From Bursaphelenchus xylophilus (taxonomy: Eukaryota; Nematoda; Chromadorea; Rhabditida; Aphelenchoididae): DNA of 64,000 nt. Below, piece by piece: positions 11,555 through 22,722 of this stretch. The stretch is from positions 10,039,501-10,103,500 of the forward strand of contig CAJFCV020000005.1 of NCBI GenBank assembly GCA_904066235.2. Reading direction: 5' to 3'. The notes under the pieces were generated by a model that saw nothing but the letters and a program-made list of their open reading frames with translations, was not told the origin of the DNA and did no database searches. Made by a program: the position numbers and the translations under genes. Position 1 is the stretch's first letter, and each line of letters opens with the position of its first letter.

Positions 11555-13017
11555 TTAAACTATAATATCTCCTTGAATCTTGGATACCATATGTTTCCCA
11601 GAGTTCCCATTGACGCCGGAAGAACTTTTCCAAGTTCTGCCTGTGCTCTCCGTCGTGATGCGCAAACGTTTAATACAGATCAATCGAAGGGCGTAGCGAC
11701 GGTAAGCCTTGATCAGATAAATCGTAAGAAACGCGTTGGCAGAGGGAAGCCAGCTAAGCGGAGACATGACCGCCGTTCCAATCATTTTTCCATCCAGTCT
11801 CCATTGCATTGCAATCATGGCCAACGCTATCGGGAATATGGCAAATATTCCGGCGTTAATGGTCTGAATAAATGAGGGTTATATGAATATTAGTTTGTCT
11901 GGAAAATAATGTGGATTTACCGACCTGCGCAATCAGACTCCTGGAGAATTGCCGCTGCAGCTCTCTGGTTCGCTCACTGGAATGCTGAGTGCTCACCGCC
12001 TTCCATGCACGTATAGTGTAAACTCCCGCCATGCAGAGTGCAATGCTAGCCCCCACAGAGCCGCCGTAAAAGAACGTAACAGTTCCCCAGTCGCGCTAAA
12101 ATTACACGTGCTATTTAGCTTAATCAAGTCACGCTTAATTGGAAAAGTAGTACAAAAAACTGTGTCGTCCGCTCAACGCAAACTTACCATGTCACAGACA
12201 TATTTGAATGGTGTTGTCCCATCATCATCAAACCATTCGGTCGTAACAAGTGCCAGATAGTGCTGATATCCTCGCAGACTGGCTTGGTACGCTGAGAATC
12301 CCATCAAAGCACCGAGACACGCGCTGGCAAGAGTAGCGTAACAAATATTTCTCAACATTAGAAGAGGGTTCACAGTGCTCCCTCTGAAAAGAGAAAACGT
12401 TGCAATTGTAGCGTTCCGGAGGTATTTCTCGCAAAGACACTTACGACGTGATGAGTTTGTATCGGTAATGGCAAAGCGCCGGCAAAATGTTGATGGAATG
12501 AATCATGAACGCGGCATGCGGCGCCATTATCCAAGGATAGGTCCATGAGTCTAGTTGTGCCTCAATGCCATGCGGCATAACCATAAACATTCCATCTTTG
12601 ATGAGAAGTTGCTGAAACAGCATCATATAGCTTTTGATAGTAATGTATAATAATGTCGGTCCGTCGGGAAAGTAATGTGGCCTCGTCGTGCCGTGGAGTC
12701 GTCCATAGACGGTTTGGAGATTTGGTGTACGGTTGGGACAAGGCGGTACATTTTGTCGTGACAAGTCCAAATTATTTTCCCGACTGACTGACAGCAAGTC
12801 AAGATTAAAGCCTTGAAAAGCTTACGTGCTGAACAGTCAACTCCATAAGGCTGTAGAAAATGTCGAACAAGGCGGAAGTCAAGAATAAGTATGAGTATGG
12901 ACGGGACTTGCTATCAGTGGTTTTGTACACAGCCAAGAGCAAGAAAGAGTTGAGAAATAGCCCAAAGCACGCTCCGGCATTGTCGACAATCCATAGTGCC
13001 AGAAAGAAGCTGTTCAT
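11555..13017 (-). CDS. Str/Srd-like chemoreceptor GPCR, copy C (344 aa)
   Basis: Third receptor of the array. Exons on the minus strand are 13017-12826, 12611-12445, 12383-12188, 12095-11925 and 11863-11555 (1035 nt). Start at MNSFF follows a TTTAG acceptor just upstream. Motifs: LALWIVDNAGACFGL in TM1, MVMPHGIE in the first extracellular loop, CHYRYKL after TM3, QRQFSRSLIAQ before TM6 and SWLPSANAFLTIYLIKAYRR in TM7, followed by a cytoplasmic tail. Intron 1 holds a full family-1 MITE and intron 4 a broken one. Copy D is the closest relative, and the shared intron-1 MITE shows that the insertion predates their duplication. Confidence 0.87.
11889..11920. mobile_element. Family-1 MITE, single-ended remnant
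   Basis: Only one terminus is present (TTTGTCTGGAAAATAATGTG); it abuts the donor of exon 4 of receptor C. Confidence 0.65.
12656..12792. mobile_element. Family-1 MITE, copy 6
   Basis: CCGTCGGGAAAGTAATGTGG and inverted partner ending CCCGACTGACTGA. In intron 1 of receptor C, at the position equivalent to copy 9 in receptor D. Confidence 0.8.
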
Positions 13018-13092
13018 TTCTAAAGTTAAAAACTCTTTATAAGTCAAAACTGGCCTTGATACGACAGAACTGCTTTATGTAACGTATTCTCT

Positions 13093-13231
13093 GTCAGTCT
13101 GTCGGGCAAATAATGAGCCTCTGCAGCAAAATCTATGGAAATCGCATCGCTGAGAGAGTTAATAACGTCGCAGCAAAATCAAATCGCGGCGCAGTGACAT
13201 TATGCTCATTATTTTTCCGAAAGACTAACAT
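13093..13231. mobile_element. Family-1 MITE, copy 7 (GAGC subtype)
   Basis: CAGTCTGTCGGGCAAATAAT and an inverted partner with TTTCCGAAAGACTA. It lies just upstream of receptor C; copy 10 is its counterpart upstream of receptor D. Confidence 0.8.
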
Positions 13232-14012
13232 AAGTATTGAGCTAGCTATATAACGCGTAGTCATCATATCGGCTGTGGAGGACAGAAGCTTCTGAACCCA
13301 ACGGTATGCGAGAAAATTATTATAAAACAATCGACCGCGCTTTTTCGACCAATTAGCACTTCAATTAGAGAGGCTTCAGACAGGCAGACGGGAAAAAACA
13401 GATGAAAATCATATATGACTACATTAATAAACGGGATGCACTTTCTAGACCGCTGGTCAAAGTTTGCACGAGATATTTGGCCTCTGCCCTTACTGCGTGA
13501 ATTAAAGTCTCTACTACGATATCTTTGCTTCTGCAAAGAGCGAAGATGTGACAAAAAATGGGCGTTTTGGATTTGGAGGTCAAAGGGATAAAGGCTAATA
13601 TACGGTGACTACTTTTGCAACATCGGAAATAAACGAGAAGTAGCACGTATAGATTGTGCGAAAAACGTACTGTATCATCTCGATACAATTATTACAAACG
13701 ATTCCAATTTCTAGCAAGCGGGTTAATTGTAATTGAATCTTTAGGAAAACACGAGAAAATGCACGAATAGATTTGTAGTTGGCTTGTTTTTCCATAAGCT
13801 ACATCATTCTTGAGACTGTCGTTAATCCGCAGGCGTTGACAAATTGAAATGCCATTCGACTTACATAGCATTTTTGGACTCTTCTTTGTCGAGTTGCTCA
13901 TGAACTTGTACTCTTAATATGCGGGGGCTTTTCCTCTTATTGCTACAAGTCTTTAAAAAAACCCCCATTTCCGAGGGATACACACACAATTTATGAAGAT
14001 TAAACCATGTTA
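13232..14012. other. Duplicated intergenic sequence
   Basis: No gene supported. The sequence aligns with 18875-19470 upstream of receptor D, including the runs AATTATTATAAAAC and CATATATGACTACATTA, so it belongs to the segmental duplication. Confidence 0.55.
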
Positions 14013-14299
14013 TCATGAATTCTGTAGAGAGCGCCATCCAGAATGATCGTTGCCGCCGGTAGAAGTTCTCCAAATTGTCGTGCCACCGCCGCCAAAACGC
14101 AGGAACATGACACAGATCACACGTAAGACGTAGCGATGGGAAGCTTTGATCAAAAAGATTGTCAACAGCGCATTGGCCGAGGGAAGCCAACCCAGTGGGG
14201 CATCACAATTGTTCCAACCATGTCGGCGTCCAGTTTTATTTGCATTGAGATTGTAATCAGAGAGACGGGGAAAATCGCAAAGACACCGGCATTTACTGT
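14013..14299 (-). pseudogene. Truncated receptor copy F (last exon only, frameshifted)
   Basis: Matches exon 5 of receptor E (19754-20041) along its whole length but is 287 nt instead of 288. One base is missing just before the SWLPSANA-encoding stretch: E has ATGTCCCCGCTGAG where this copy has ATGCCCCACTGGG. The frame therefore shifts between the TM6 part and the TM7 part. No exon 1-4 sequence is found upstream. About 100 bp of intron homology to receptor E continues to about 14400 and then stops, so a duplication breakpoint lies inside intron 4. Confidence 0.85.
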
Positions 14300-14476
14300 C
14301 TACAGCTACAATGTAGCGATTTGGAACTTTGTACAATGTGTCGTTACAGAAGAGGTCGGTTGCAGAGATCTTTCTATAGCCTGAGGATGAGCGTTCATGA
14401 AATCATTAAGACTATTGCTTTTTCCGTTCGCTTTCCGATCACATTAAAGACATGCAATTCGAAAACCACACCCATC

Positions 14477-14572
14477 TCAGAACCGCTGGCCAACTTTTTC
14501 CGATCAAAACCCGCTGAGTTCTATGAGCACGGAATAATGGAGTTGCATGAGCGTTGGCAGCTGAACATGACG
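14477..14572 (+). mobile_element. Mariner-type transposase C-terminal fragment
   Basis: The plus-strand frame reads ANFFRSKPAEFYEHGI then ELHERWQ, which fits the C-terminal pattern of mariner transposases (FF-SKP--FY--GI--L--RWQ). No D,D(34)D catalytic core or terminal repeats are visible nearby, so only a remnant survives. It sits next to the duplication breakpoint at about 14400. Confidence 0.55.
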
Positions 14573-15474
14573 GTGCGTACTATCCCTTTTGATTGTTGTT
14601 AGGAAAAACAATGTTTTGTTAGAAAAAAATGAGGAAAAACTTTTGAATCAACCTAATATTTATGTAAATGTGACTCTGTTCGTTTGTGTCCCCTCCTATA
14701 AAAAGAGTGGGGTTTCCGTAAATAAACGTTACTTCAGTCAATCTCGGCTTATGCGGGTGACTTGTAAGCTAGGTTACTTCAACAACTGTTGTTAATGGAT
14801 TTTGCAACTTCTTGCATAATGTTCATAACATAACACATATACATATATAAATAATTGCCCTCTTCCGCGAGACAATCTCTTGGATGTTTTCCAATCCGTA
14901 TACTGTAAGCATCCAAAGATCACCCTCAGATTTCCTAAAGCCTTTAACAGAGATTCGTCTCCGCACAAATCACGTGATGGTATTGTCATATATAATATAC
15001 ATATGTACGTATCTTTTGATGTTTTTTCCTTGGATCTGCAATTAAATTTTTTTAAACTAAAGTTTAACCCAAAAATTTGCTCAAGACGCTCACCACAAAG
15101 ACCATTACAATTATTATTTCATGCCGTATCTTTCTTGTTACTCCCGAGTTTGTGGCAGTACTTTAAGCAAAGTTACACAGATACTAATGGCAAGTCCTTA
15201 TGACACATTAAAGTGCATTGGGATTTTCTGGTTCCGGTCGAATCCAAACAACAATGTCTCGCAAGACATTTACTCTTCTTGCTACTGCAATTATAGGTTT
15301 AAAAGCAGTCTAATTTGTTTCGATAATACAGTAAGTAATATGAAAAAGACAGCTGATCTGAGGGCCTTTTTTTATTACATCGAATTCATCCGACAGCAGT
15401 GCAAGAGCTAAAGGTTTCGTCGTAATTTTGGAGCGGACGTTGACGATACTCCGACTAGGAACTTGAGTTCGCAA

Positions 15475-15760
15475 TCAAGGGCTACACAGGGAGTACACCA
15501 AGTGCGACGTTCAGGTTCTGACGAAAATTGGCATATATTCAGAATAAGATTCTTAGGACACATTAGGACCGCCAAGCTTACGCTTTGCGGAAGCGACCAA
15601 CACGTTGGATCGAAAGTTGAAAAACATGAATTTTATGCGAATTTTTGCATGAAAATCCTATTTATGACGTGGAAGACAGTGTTCCCACAAAAACATAACT
15701 TTTTCCTAACGAAACTGACAAATTTATGGTCAAGAACTGTTCTTCTCTCAACCTGTCTTC
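15475..15760. repeat. Family-2 repeat fragment
   Basis: Starts CAGGGAGTACACCAAGTGCG and includes GCTTTGCGGAAGCGACC and GATCGAAAGTTG, as in other family-2 copies. The right terminus is missing. Confidence 0.6.
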
Positions 15761-15780
15761 CCAAAAAACAGACTGGAATA

Positions 15781-18670
15781 TCAGCAGGAGCCTTGGATAC
15801 TGGCCTTGGTATGTGTTACAGAGCTCCCGTTGGGTCCGGTAGAACTTTTCCATGTTTTACCGCCTGTGCTGTTCGTAGCAACGGTTCGATTGATCTGTTT
15901 GATGCAGATCAATCGAAGGGCAAAGCGGCGGTAGGCCTTGATCAGGTAAATCGTTAGCAACGCGTTCGCAGAGGGAAGCCAGCTGAGTGGAGACATGACC
16001 GCCGTTCCAAGCATTTTTCCATCCAGTCGCCACTGCATTGCAATCATGGCCAACATGATCGGGAATATGGCAAATATACCGGCATTAACGGTCTAAATAA
16101 AGTAGGGTTATATGAATATAAAGGTGGTCATATAAGATCTCGGAATTTTTTTTTCCCAAATCGCGATTTTCGGTGCATTCACAAAAAAGTCGACGCCCAA
16201 ATCGAAAAATTGGTGTCGGCTGAAGACCCCCAATTCTTTGGTCTGTACCCAATTCCGAAATCCGGTGCATTTTTTCAAAGTGTGCACCAAATTCCGAAAT
16301 TCGGTGCAGAGTTATCTTTTTGGGGGAACAGTTGACCCATTTTATATCCCCGCTCGAGAAGATTTTTTTTTCGTTTTGCGCCAATTTTCAAGGTGTATTT
16401 TCTGAATGAAGACAACATGGAACTTGTCCAAAAAGGGAATTTTTACCAAGAGCAGGCTACCCCGTTCGATTTGATGTCTAGATTTTCCGTTTTCTGCTCG
16501 GACAAAGCACCAAATTTTGGAAGGTTGTGATGTTTGTTGTACCATGGTTAATGTAAGTTTTATTCCTTAAAATTAGTCTAATTTTCATGGTATAATTAAC
16601 TTAGTGGCCAGTCATAAACCTATATCTGTCCATTATTTGGCGAGTCTGCATAAAAAGATAGGAAAATCGACTTACATTATCCATGGTGCAACAACCGTCA
16701 CAAAATACCAAAGTTTGGCGGGCTATCGGAAAAGAAACAGGGAATCTAGACATAAAATCGAACGGGACGGCCTGCTCTTGGTAAAAACTCCCTTTTTCTA
16801 CAAATTAAATGTTGTCTTCATTCAGAAAATATTGAACATTGACGAAAAACAAAAAAATTCTTCTCGAGCAGGAAATCTTGGGTCAACTGTTCCCCCAAAA
16901 AGCTAACTCTGCACCGAATTCCGGAATTTGGTGCACACTTTAAAAATTTTGGAATTGGGTGCCATGCAAAAAATCGGGGTCTTAAGTCGATGCCAATTTT
17001 TCGATTTGGGCGTCGACTTTTTTGTGCACCGAAAATCGCGATTTGGGGAAAAAAAAATTCGAGATCTTATATGACCACCTTTATATCAGTCTGTCGGGAT
17101 AATAATGCCGATTTGTCGTAGCAAAATGTCTCGCCTCGCCGCAGTCGCGCACCAAATCTCCAGCCGCGGCTACGAGTATTCCGATAAAGAGATTAACGGG
17201 TCGTGAGCGACAAAAACGAGAAAAAGCACTTTATAAAAAAAGCTAGTAACCGTCGCAAAGCGATGTTGGACGATTCCAGTGCGCGCTTATTCCACATTAT
17301 TTTCCCGACAGATTGATGTTTCAGCATCATTATAATTCATCATCTTCCATCAAAGAACTGACCTGCGCAATCAGGCTTCTGGAGAATTGCCGCTGGAGTT
17401 CTTTGGTTTTCTCACTGGCATGCTGAGTGTTCACCGCCTTCCACGCACGCATAGTGTAAACGCCCGCCATGAAGACTGCAATTCCAGCCGCCACAGCGCC
17501 GCCATAAAAGAACGCAACAGTTCCCCAGTCGCGCTAAAATTACACGTGCTTGTTTAATAGGGGTCGCAACTCTTGCGGGCAACCACTTTATGGGCAGCTG
17601 ACGTTTTTCGGTTAGAATTGCGATTTTCCTCTCGTAATCTATATACGTATTATGGCAGAAATTTTGCACTGACAACTCTCTGATAATGATAAATACACAA
17701 ATCTATTGAATTTATCCACCGTTTTCAAAGTTATAGGAGCCGGTTTTCAAATAAATGGTAAAACTGCCTGGTTAACCTAATGATAACTATTCAAGAAACT
17801 TATGCACATGGAAACTTAATTCGCACAACCTTACCATGTCACAGACATACTTGAACGGTGTTGTTCCATCATCATTAAACCAGTCAGCTGTCACACTCGC
17901 AAGATAGTGCTGATGTCCTCGCTGTGTGGATTGATACGATGAGAATCCCATCAAAGCACCGAGACAAGCGCTGGCAAGACCGGCGTAACAAAAATTTCTC
18001 AACATAAGAGACGGATGCACAGTGCTCCCTCTGAAAAGAGATAACGTTGCAGTTGTAGCGATTCAGAGGTTTTTATAGAAACTTACGCCGTGAGTAGTTT
18101 GTATCGGTAGTGGCAAAGAGCCGGCAACATGTGCACGGAATGCATTATGAACGCGCCGTGCGGTGCCATTATCCAGGGATACGTCCATGACGCCAAATGT
18201 GTCTCAATGCCATGCGGCATAACCATAAACATTCCATTCTTGATAAGAAGTTGCTGAAACAGCATCATAAAAGTAGTGATGTATATATAATAATATCAGC
18301 CTGTCGTAAAAATAATGTGGACTCGTCGCGTCGTGGAATCGCAAATCATCGCTTGGCGACGGCTTGGAGACTTAGTTAACGGTGACTAAGCGATACCTTT
18401 TGCTGCGACAAGACCACATTATTTTCCCAACAGACGGAAAGCGCGGAACGGAAGACTTTAAAGTCTTGAAACGCTTACGTGTTGAACAGTAAACTCCATA
18501 AGACTGAAGAAAATGTCGAACGAGGCGGAAGTTAAAAACATGTAAGAGTAGGGACGGGTCTTGCTATCAGTGGTTTTGTATACAGCCAAGAGCAAGATAG
18601 AGTTGAGTAGAAGCCCAAGGAACGCTCCGGCATTGTCGATAATCCATAGAGCCACAAGAAAGCTGTTCAT
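15781..18670 (-). CDS. Str/Srd-like chemoreceptor GPCR, copy D (345 aa)
   Basis: Fourth receptor of the array. Exons on the minus strand are 18670-18479, 18253-18087, 18030-17835, 17533-17363 and 16092-15781 (1038 nt, consistent phases). TM1 begins MNSFLVALWIIDNAGAFLG, TM3 ends CHYRYKLLT, and TM7 reads SWLPSANALLTIYLIKAYRR. It is the closest paralogue of copy C. Intron 4 has grown to 1.27 kb by insertion of a fold-back element of about 970 bp and a family-1 MITE. Intron 1 carries another MITE shared with copy C. All splice sites are intact, so the gene is probably functional. Confidence 0.87.
16110..17083. mobile_element. Fold-back element, long copy
   Basis: Long inverted repeat with termini AAAGGTGGTCATATAAGATC and its complement. 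The two arms (about 16110-16560 and 16640-17083) pair along most of their length around a short spacer. No ORF with recognisable transposase motifs is present. It lies in intron 4 of receptor D. A shorter relative is at 37747-38063. Confidence 0.85.
17084..17316. mobile_element. Family-1 MITE, copy 8
   Basis: TATCAGTCTGTCGGGATAAT and inverted partner ending CCCGACAGATTGA. It abuts the fold-back element directly. Confidence 0.85.
18294..18436. mobile_element. Family-1 MITE, copy 9
   Basis: TATCAGCCTGTCGTAAAAAT and inverted partner ending CCCAACAGACGG. In intron 1 of receptor D, the counterpart of copy 6. Confidence 0.8.
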
Positions 18671-18740
18671 TTCTAAAGTTATAACCTCTTTATAATCAAA
18701 CCTGGCGTCAATACAGCAATTATTTATATAACATAAGCCC

Positions 18741-18874
18741 GATCAGTCTGTCGGGAAACTTATGAGCAGCATCGAAATCGCATTGCGGCCGAGAAAACGA
18801 ACTGTGTCGCCGCAAAATCAAGTTGCTTCTTACTTCAGCGACATAGTGCTCATTATTTTCTCGACAGACTGATA
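18741..18874. mobile_element. Family-1 MITE, copy 10 (GAGC subtype)
   Basis: GATCAGTCTGTCGGGAAACT and inverted partner ending CTCGACAGACTGATA. Upstream of receptor D, the counterpart of copy 7. Confidence 0.8.
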
Positions 18875-19511
18875 AAAGTATTGAGCTAGTTACACATATA
18901 CAACGGTAGTCCTCACACCGAGTGAACAGAGGTTTCTGAAGCCAAAGGTCTTCCAGAAAATTATTATAAAACCATCGACCGCGCTTTTTGACCAATCAGC
19001 GCTGAAATTGGAGAGACTTCAGATAAGTAGACGGAAAAAACAGACAAAAACATATATGACTACATTAGCAAACAGGATGCACTTTTGAGACCGCCGGTCG
19101 AAGTCTGCACGAGATATTTACCGTCTGCCCTGGATGAATTGGGACCATCAAGGCATAGATATGCTCTCGATTTTTGAAATGGATGATAAGATTCTCATGC
19201 GGATTTTAAATGGCCAATCGGAACGGAAACATTGGTAAAAGTGAAAAAAATATACCCAATAGAACAAACGCCAAGGAAGTTGGCCTTTAAGAAAATTCTA
19301 AACGAAACGACTAGCTTTGTAGTTGCCTCTTTTTTCCGTAGGTTACATCATTCTTGAGACTTCCGCTAATCCGGAGGCGTAGGCAGATTTAAATGCCATT
19401 GGACTTACACAACACTTTTGGACTCGTCTTTGTTGTGTTGCTCATGAACTTGTACTGTTTTGAATTAAAAGTTTAGGAGGGTTTCTCCTTATTGTTCATT
19501 AAAGGGAAAGT
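18875..19511. other. Intergenic region between receptors D and E
   Basis: No gene supported; duplicated sequence aligning with about 13232-13920. Confidence 0.5.
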
Positions 19512-19648
19512 TTCAGTTAGTCGGGAAAATAATGAGCGCTCTGGCGAATCGAAAATCGCATTGCCGCCGAACAAAATGTCTATTGCTTTTCATTCAGCGA
19601 GCGATCGGCGCAGCGCGTTGTGCTCATTATTTTTGCAACAGACTAATA
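19512..19648. mobile_element. Family-1 MITE, copy 11 (GAGC subtype)
   Basis: AGTTAGTCGGGAAAATAATG and inverted partner ending TTTGCAACAGACTAATA. Lies 3' of receptor E. No equivalent copy is seen next to fragment F. Confidence 0.8.
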
Positions 19649-19753
19649 GAAAAAAACGTTATCGGCAGCGTTGACGAGCGAAATGTTACAAGCCTTTAAA
19701 AAAATCGATTTACAAAAGATAAACACACAATTTATGAGGACTAAACCGTGTCA

Positions 19754-21554
19754 TCATGAATTCTGTTGAGAATGCTGTCCAGAAAGACCGTGGTCGCCAG
19801 TTGATGTCGTCCAAATCTTTGTGCTACCGCCGCTAAAACGCAAGGGCATAATGCAGATCATACGCAGGACATAGTGACGGTAAGCCTTGATCAAAAAGAT
19901 GGTCAACAGCGCATTGGCCGAGGGAAGCCAACTCAGCGGGGACATCACAATTGTTCCGATCATGTCGGCGTCCAGTCTTAATTGCATTGAGATTGTGGTC
20001 AGAGAGACGGGGAAGATGGCAAAAATGCCGGCATTCACCGTCTGAAAGTGTAAAGTGTATCAGAGATCAGACTTTTGTATATACAACAAATTGTAGTCAA
20101 TTCAAAATTGTTGTTACAACGGGTTGGTGTACGGAGGTCTTTTAATAGCCTGAAGTTGACCTTAGGGCCGCTGATACTTTTCGCAATACAGAGGTTTTGC
20201 TACTAAGAATGTGGGCTCCGCTGTAATTCTTTGACAGGGCTTTGTCGCATACTTTACCTGAGCGATCAGGCTTCGAGTGAATTGTCGTTGAAGTTCCTTT
20301 GTTCGCTCGCTAGAGTGTTGAGTATTCACTGCCTTCCAAGCCTGTACCGTGTAGCGTCCAGCCAGATAGATTGAAGTGGTGGCAGATACCGAGCTACCGT
20401 AAAAGAAAACGACGGTTGCCCAGTCGCGCTACAAAAAATGAAAGTCCCATTAGCCGCGCAATATTCATCTATACATACACCACAAGCAAGGACTGTTGAC
20501 AAACCAAACGTCATAAAGTCTCTCACCATATCGCAAGCGTATCTGAACGGGGTCGTGCCGTCCTCAGCGAACCACTCCGGAGTAACGTATGGGACGTAAT
20601 GCTGATACCCTCGAAGGCCTGCTTGGTATGCTCCGAGGCCGAAGAAGGCCCCAAGACAGACGCTGGCAGCACTTGCGTAGCCAATGTTCCGGAGAATTAG
20701 AAGTGGATTCATCACGGCTCCTCTGAAGCGACATTGACTTGAGTTTCAGAAAGTTCGGCACCTACGATGTGATCAGCTTGTAGCGGTAATGACAAAGAGC
20801 CGGCAATATATGAATGGAATGAACCACCAACGCGGCATGCGGTGCCATTAGCCAAGGATAGGTCCATGGGTCCAAGTATGCCTCAATGCCATGCGGCATT
20901 ACCATAAAAATTCCATTTTTGATAAGAAGTTGCTAAAAACCGTACATCTATCAGCCTGTTATGAAAATAATGTGGATTTGTGTAGCAAGGGAGACCAAAC
21001 GAGGCCTTTCTCACAGCCAAAATCAGAAGAAAAGAGACTTGACCTCAGAAAGGTACACTTGACGAATTTGATGCAAATGGAAGACTAAGTTGAACGGCCA
21101 CCGTCATTTTTTTTTACATTACCAAACCTGGCAGTATGTCGGGAAAATAATGTGGGTTTGTCGCGTTTTGGAATGGCTCATCGCGGCGGCTATCCGCGGC
21201 TGTGGCTTTCGTGTGAAAGTGCGAGGAGGCAAAAAAATTTGCTGCGACATATCCGCATTATTTTCCCGCCAGCCATTTTATTTGAGTGTATGTAACTAAG
21301 ACGTCACAAAGTTTTTCAATTTGAAAAAAACGCATTCTTGTAAATTTAAAAACAAAGCTTACATGTTGCACAGCCAACTCCGTTAAACTGAAAAGCATGT
21401 CAAACACCGCCGACGTCAAGAAGAGGTACGAAGTCGTGCGAGTTTTGCTGTCAGCTGTCTTCAACACGGTAAAAAGAAGGATAGAGTTCAATATCAGTCC
21501 CAAACATGCTCCAGCGTTATCGCTGATCCACAGAGCTACTAGAAGGCTGTTCAT
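19754..21554 (-). CDS. Str/Srd-like chemoreceptor GPCR, copy E (337 aa)
   Basis: Fifth receptor of the array. Exons on the minus strand are 21554-21363, 20932-20766, 20722-20527, 20428-20258 and 20041-19754 (1014 nt). Start MNSLLVALWISDNAG aligns with copies A, C and D. TM6 starts after the acceptor with TVNAGIFAIFP, and TM7 reads SWLPSANALLTIFLIKAYRHY. Intron 1 contains one full and one single-ended family-1 MITE. Part of this gene (exon 5 and the start of intron 4) was copied to 14013-14400 as fragment F. Confidence 0.87.
20949..20985. mobile_element. Family-1 MITE, single-ended remnant
   Basis: Starts TATCAGCCTGTTATGAAAAT and continues with TGTGGATTTG; no matching second end nearby. In intron 1 of receptor E. 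Confidence 0.6.
21129..21275. mobile_element. Family-1 MITE, copy 13
   Basis: GTATGTCGGGAAAATAATGT and inverted partner ending TTTTCCCGCCAG. In intron 1 of receptor E. Confidence 0.8.
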
Positions 21555-22722
21555 ACAAGAAAAGGGATCTGTAAGTAGTGGGTATGAGAAAACGGGGCGT
21601 ATTTTTATTTTTTAATTCTTAAATTAAAAACAGCTCGAAGGCGGCGAGGGAATAATAAAGATTATGGCGATTTTTTGCGGCATTTATGTTCTAATAACAA
21701 GCTTTATTACCAAAGAAAGCTTCTAGCGAAAACACCGTTATCGTAAATATATCCCTGCTCTGGTCGTATTTCAGTCTGACGGGAAAACACCGTCGCATCG
21801 AAAACCAGCGACATTGCTCTATTTTCCCGACAGTCAATATGTGCATACAGAAGAGGACTGGCTATTCCGAAAAAATGTCATCATCCGAGATTGCAAAATT
21901 TCTTATGACCTGTGAAATTGTTATCGCGTATTAAGCGTACTAGGAGCTGCTTGCCAGAAATTCCCAAGAATTTAAAAAACTACAAAACGGCAGACAAGTT
22001 AACAGGGTTTTAATTTGATCACCATTGGTATTATTATGTTTACAAGCCATTCCTCCGTTTTCCTTCCAGTAAACACAGTAACATTGTTAATGGCCAAGCA
22101 TTTCGCATCATAATTTCTGTAGTTCATTGCACCTCGATAAGATTTTTTTATGGCACTAATCCGGCAGCTTAGACAAAAATTCATCCGACTTGCGTTATAT
22201 TATACTTTGCAACATTCCTTTCCTCTTGGATTGATGTCTTACTTGCACTTTCCTTTTCGCCGGAAATTATGAGTTGCTGTGTACGTGATATAATCTCTTA
22301 CGAAGAGGACCAACTCAAACAAAGCCAAAGAACACGAAATTAGAATTTGTGAACACATTTGTAAGTCCTATTTCAACAACTATGGGCGCCTATTTCAACA
22401 ACCTTAGTCGCCGAGGGAGTACTACCAACGCTAACAGTGATCAAAGGTCGAAAAACTTTTATCCCGTAACTTTGCTAGTTTTGCACAGAGGAGTCTCATT
22501 TTACGCGAAAGCATTATACATTAGTGCTTGGAGTACTTCTTCTATTAACCTCTTTTCTATTGTTTCAACCGTTCAAAATAACTGAACTTTACATGACATG
22601 TCCAGAAGAAGCATTGAAACCGTTTTTTTATTTATTCATTGTTATACAAGAGCTTTGTACAGGTCGAGGAATTTCATGTGCAAAATAAAACAAGACGAAA
22701 TGAGATCGTGGAGCAGTTTGGT
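21555..22722. other. Intergenic region
   Basis: No gene supported. It contains one very short family-1 MITE (21769-21836) and otherwise no visible structure. Confidence 0.5.
21769..21836. mobile_element. Family-1 MITE, minimal copy (68 bp)
   Basis: TCAGTCTGACGGGAAAAC and TATTTTCCCGACAGTCA surround only a few tens of bases, making this the shortest two-ended copy in the window. Confidence 0.7.

Larger units (their letters stand above)
10735..14400. repeat. Segmental duplication, unit 1
   Basis: This unit (downstream flank, receptor C, upstream flank, truncated last exon F) is repeated in order at about 14815-20170 (downstream flank, receptor D, upstream flank, last exon of E). Non-coding stretches align as well as exons, for example 10735-11360 with 14815-15440 and 13240-13520 with 18890-19140. 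The boundaries are approximate. Confidence 0.75.
14815..20170. repeat. Segmental duplication, unit 2
   Basis: Partner of the unit at about 10735-14400; it contains receptor D and the last exon plus part of intron 4 of receptor E. It is longer than unit 1 mainly because of insertions in receptor D intron 4 (fold-back element and MITE). Confidence 0.75.

Noticed and set aside
14321..14602. 93-codon plus-strand ORF as a host gene
   Set aside because: Only its C-terminal part is recognisable, as a mariner transposase tail; the rest is receptor-intron remnant.
10987..15411. ORFs of 90-107 codons at 10987-11262 and 15121-15411 in duplicated DNA
   Set aside because: The two copies of the segment have different open frames separated by indels, so no frame is conserved between them.
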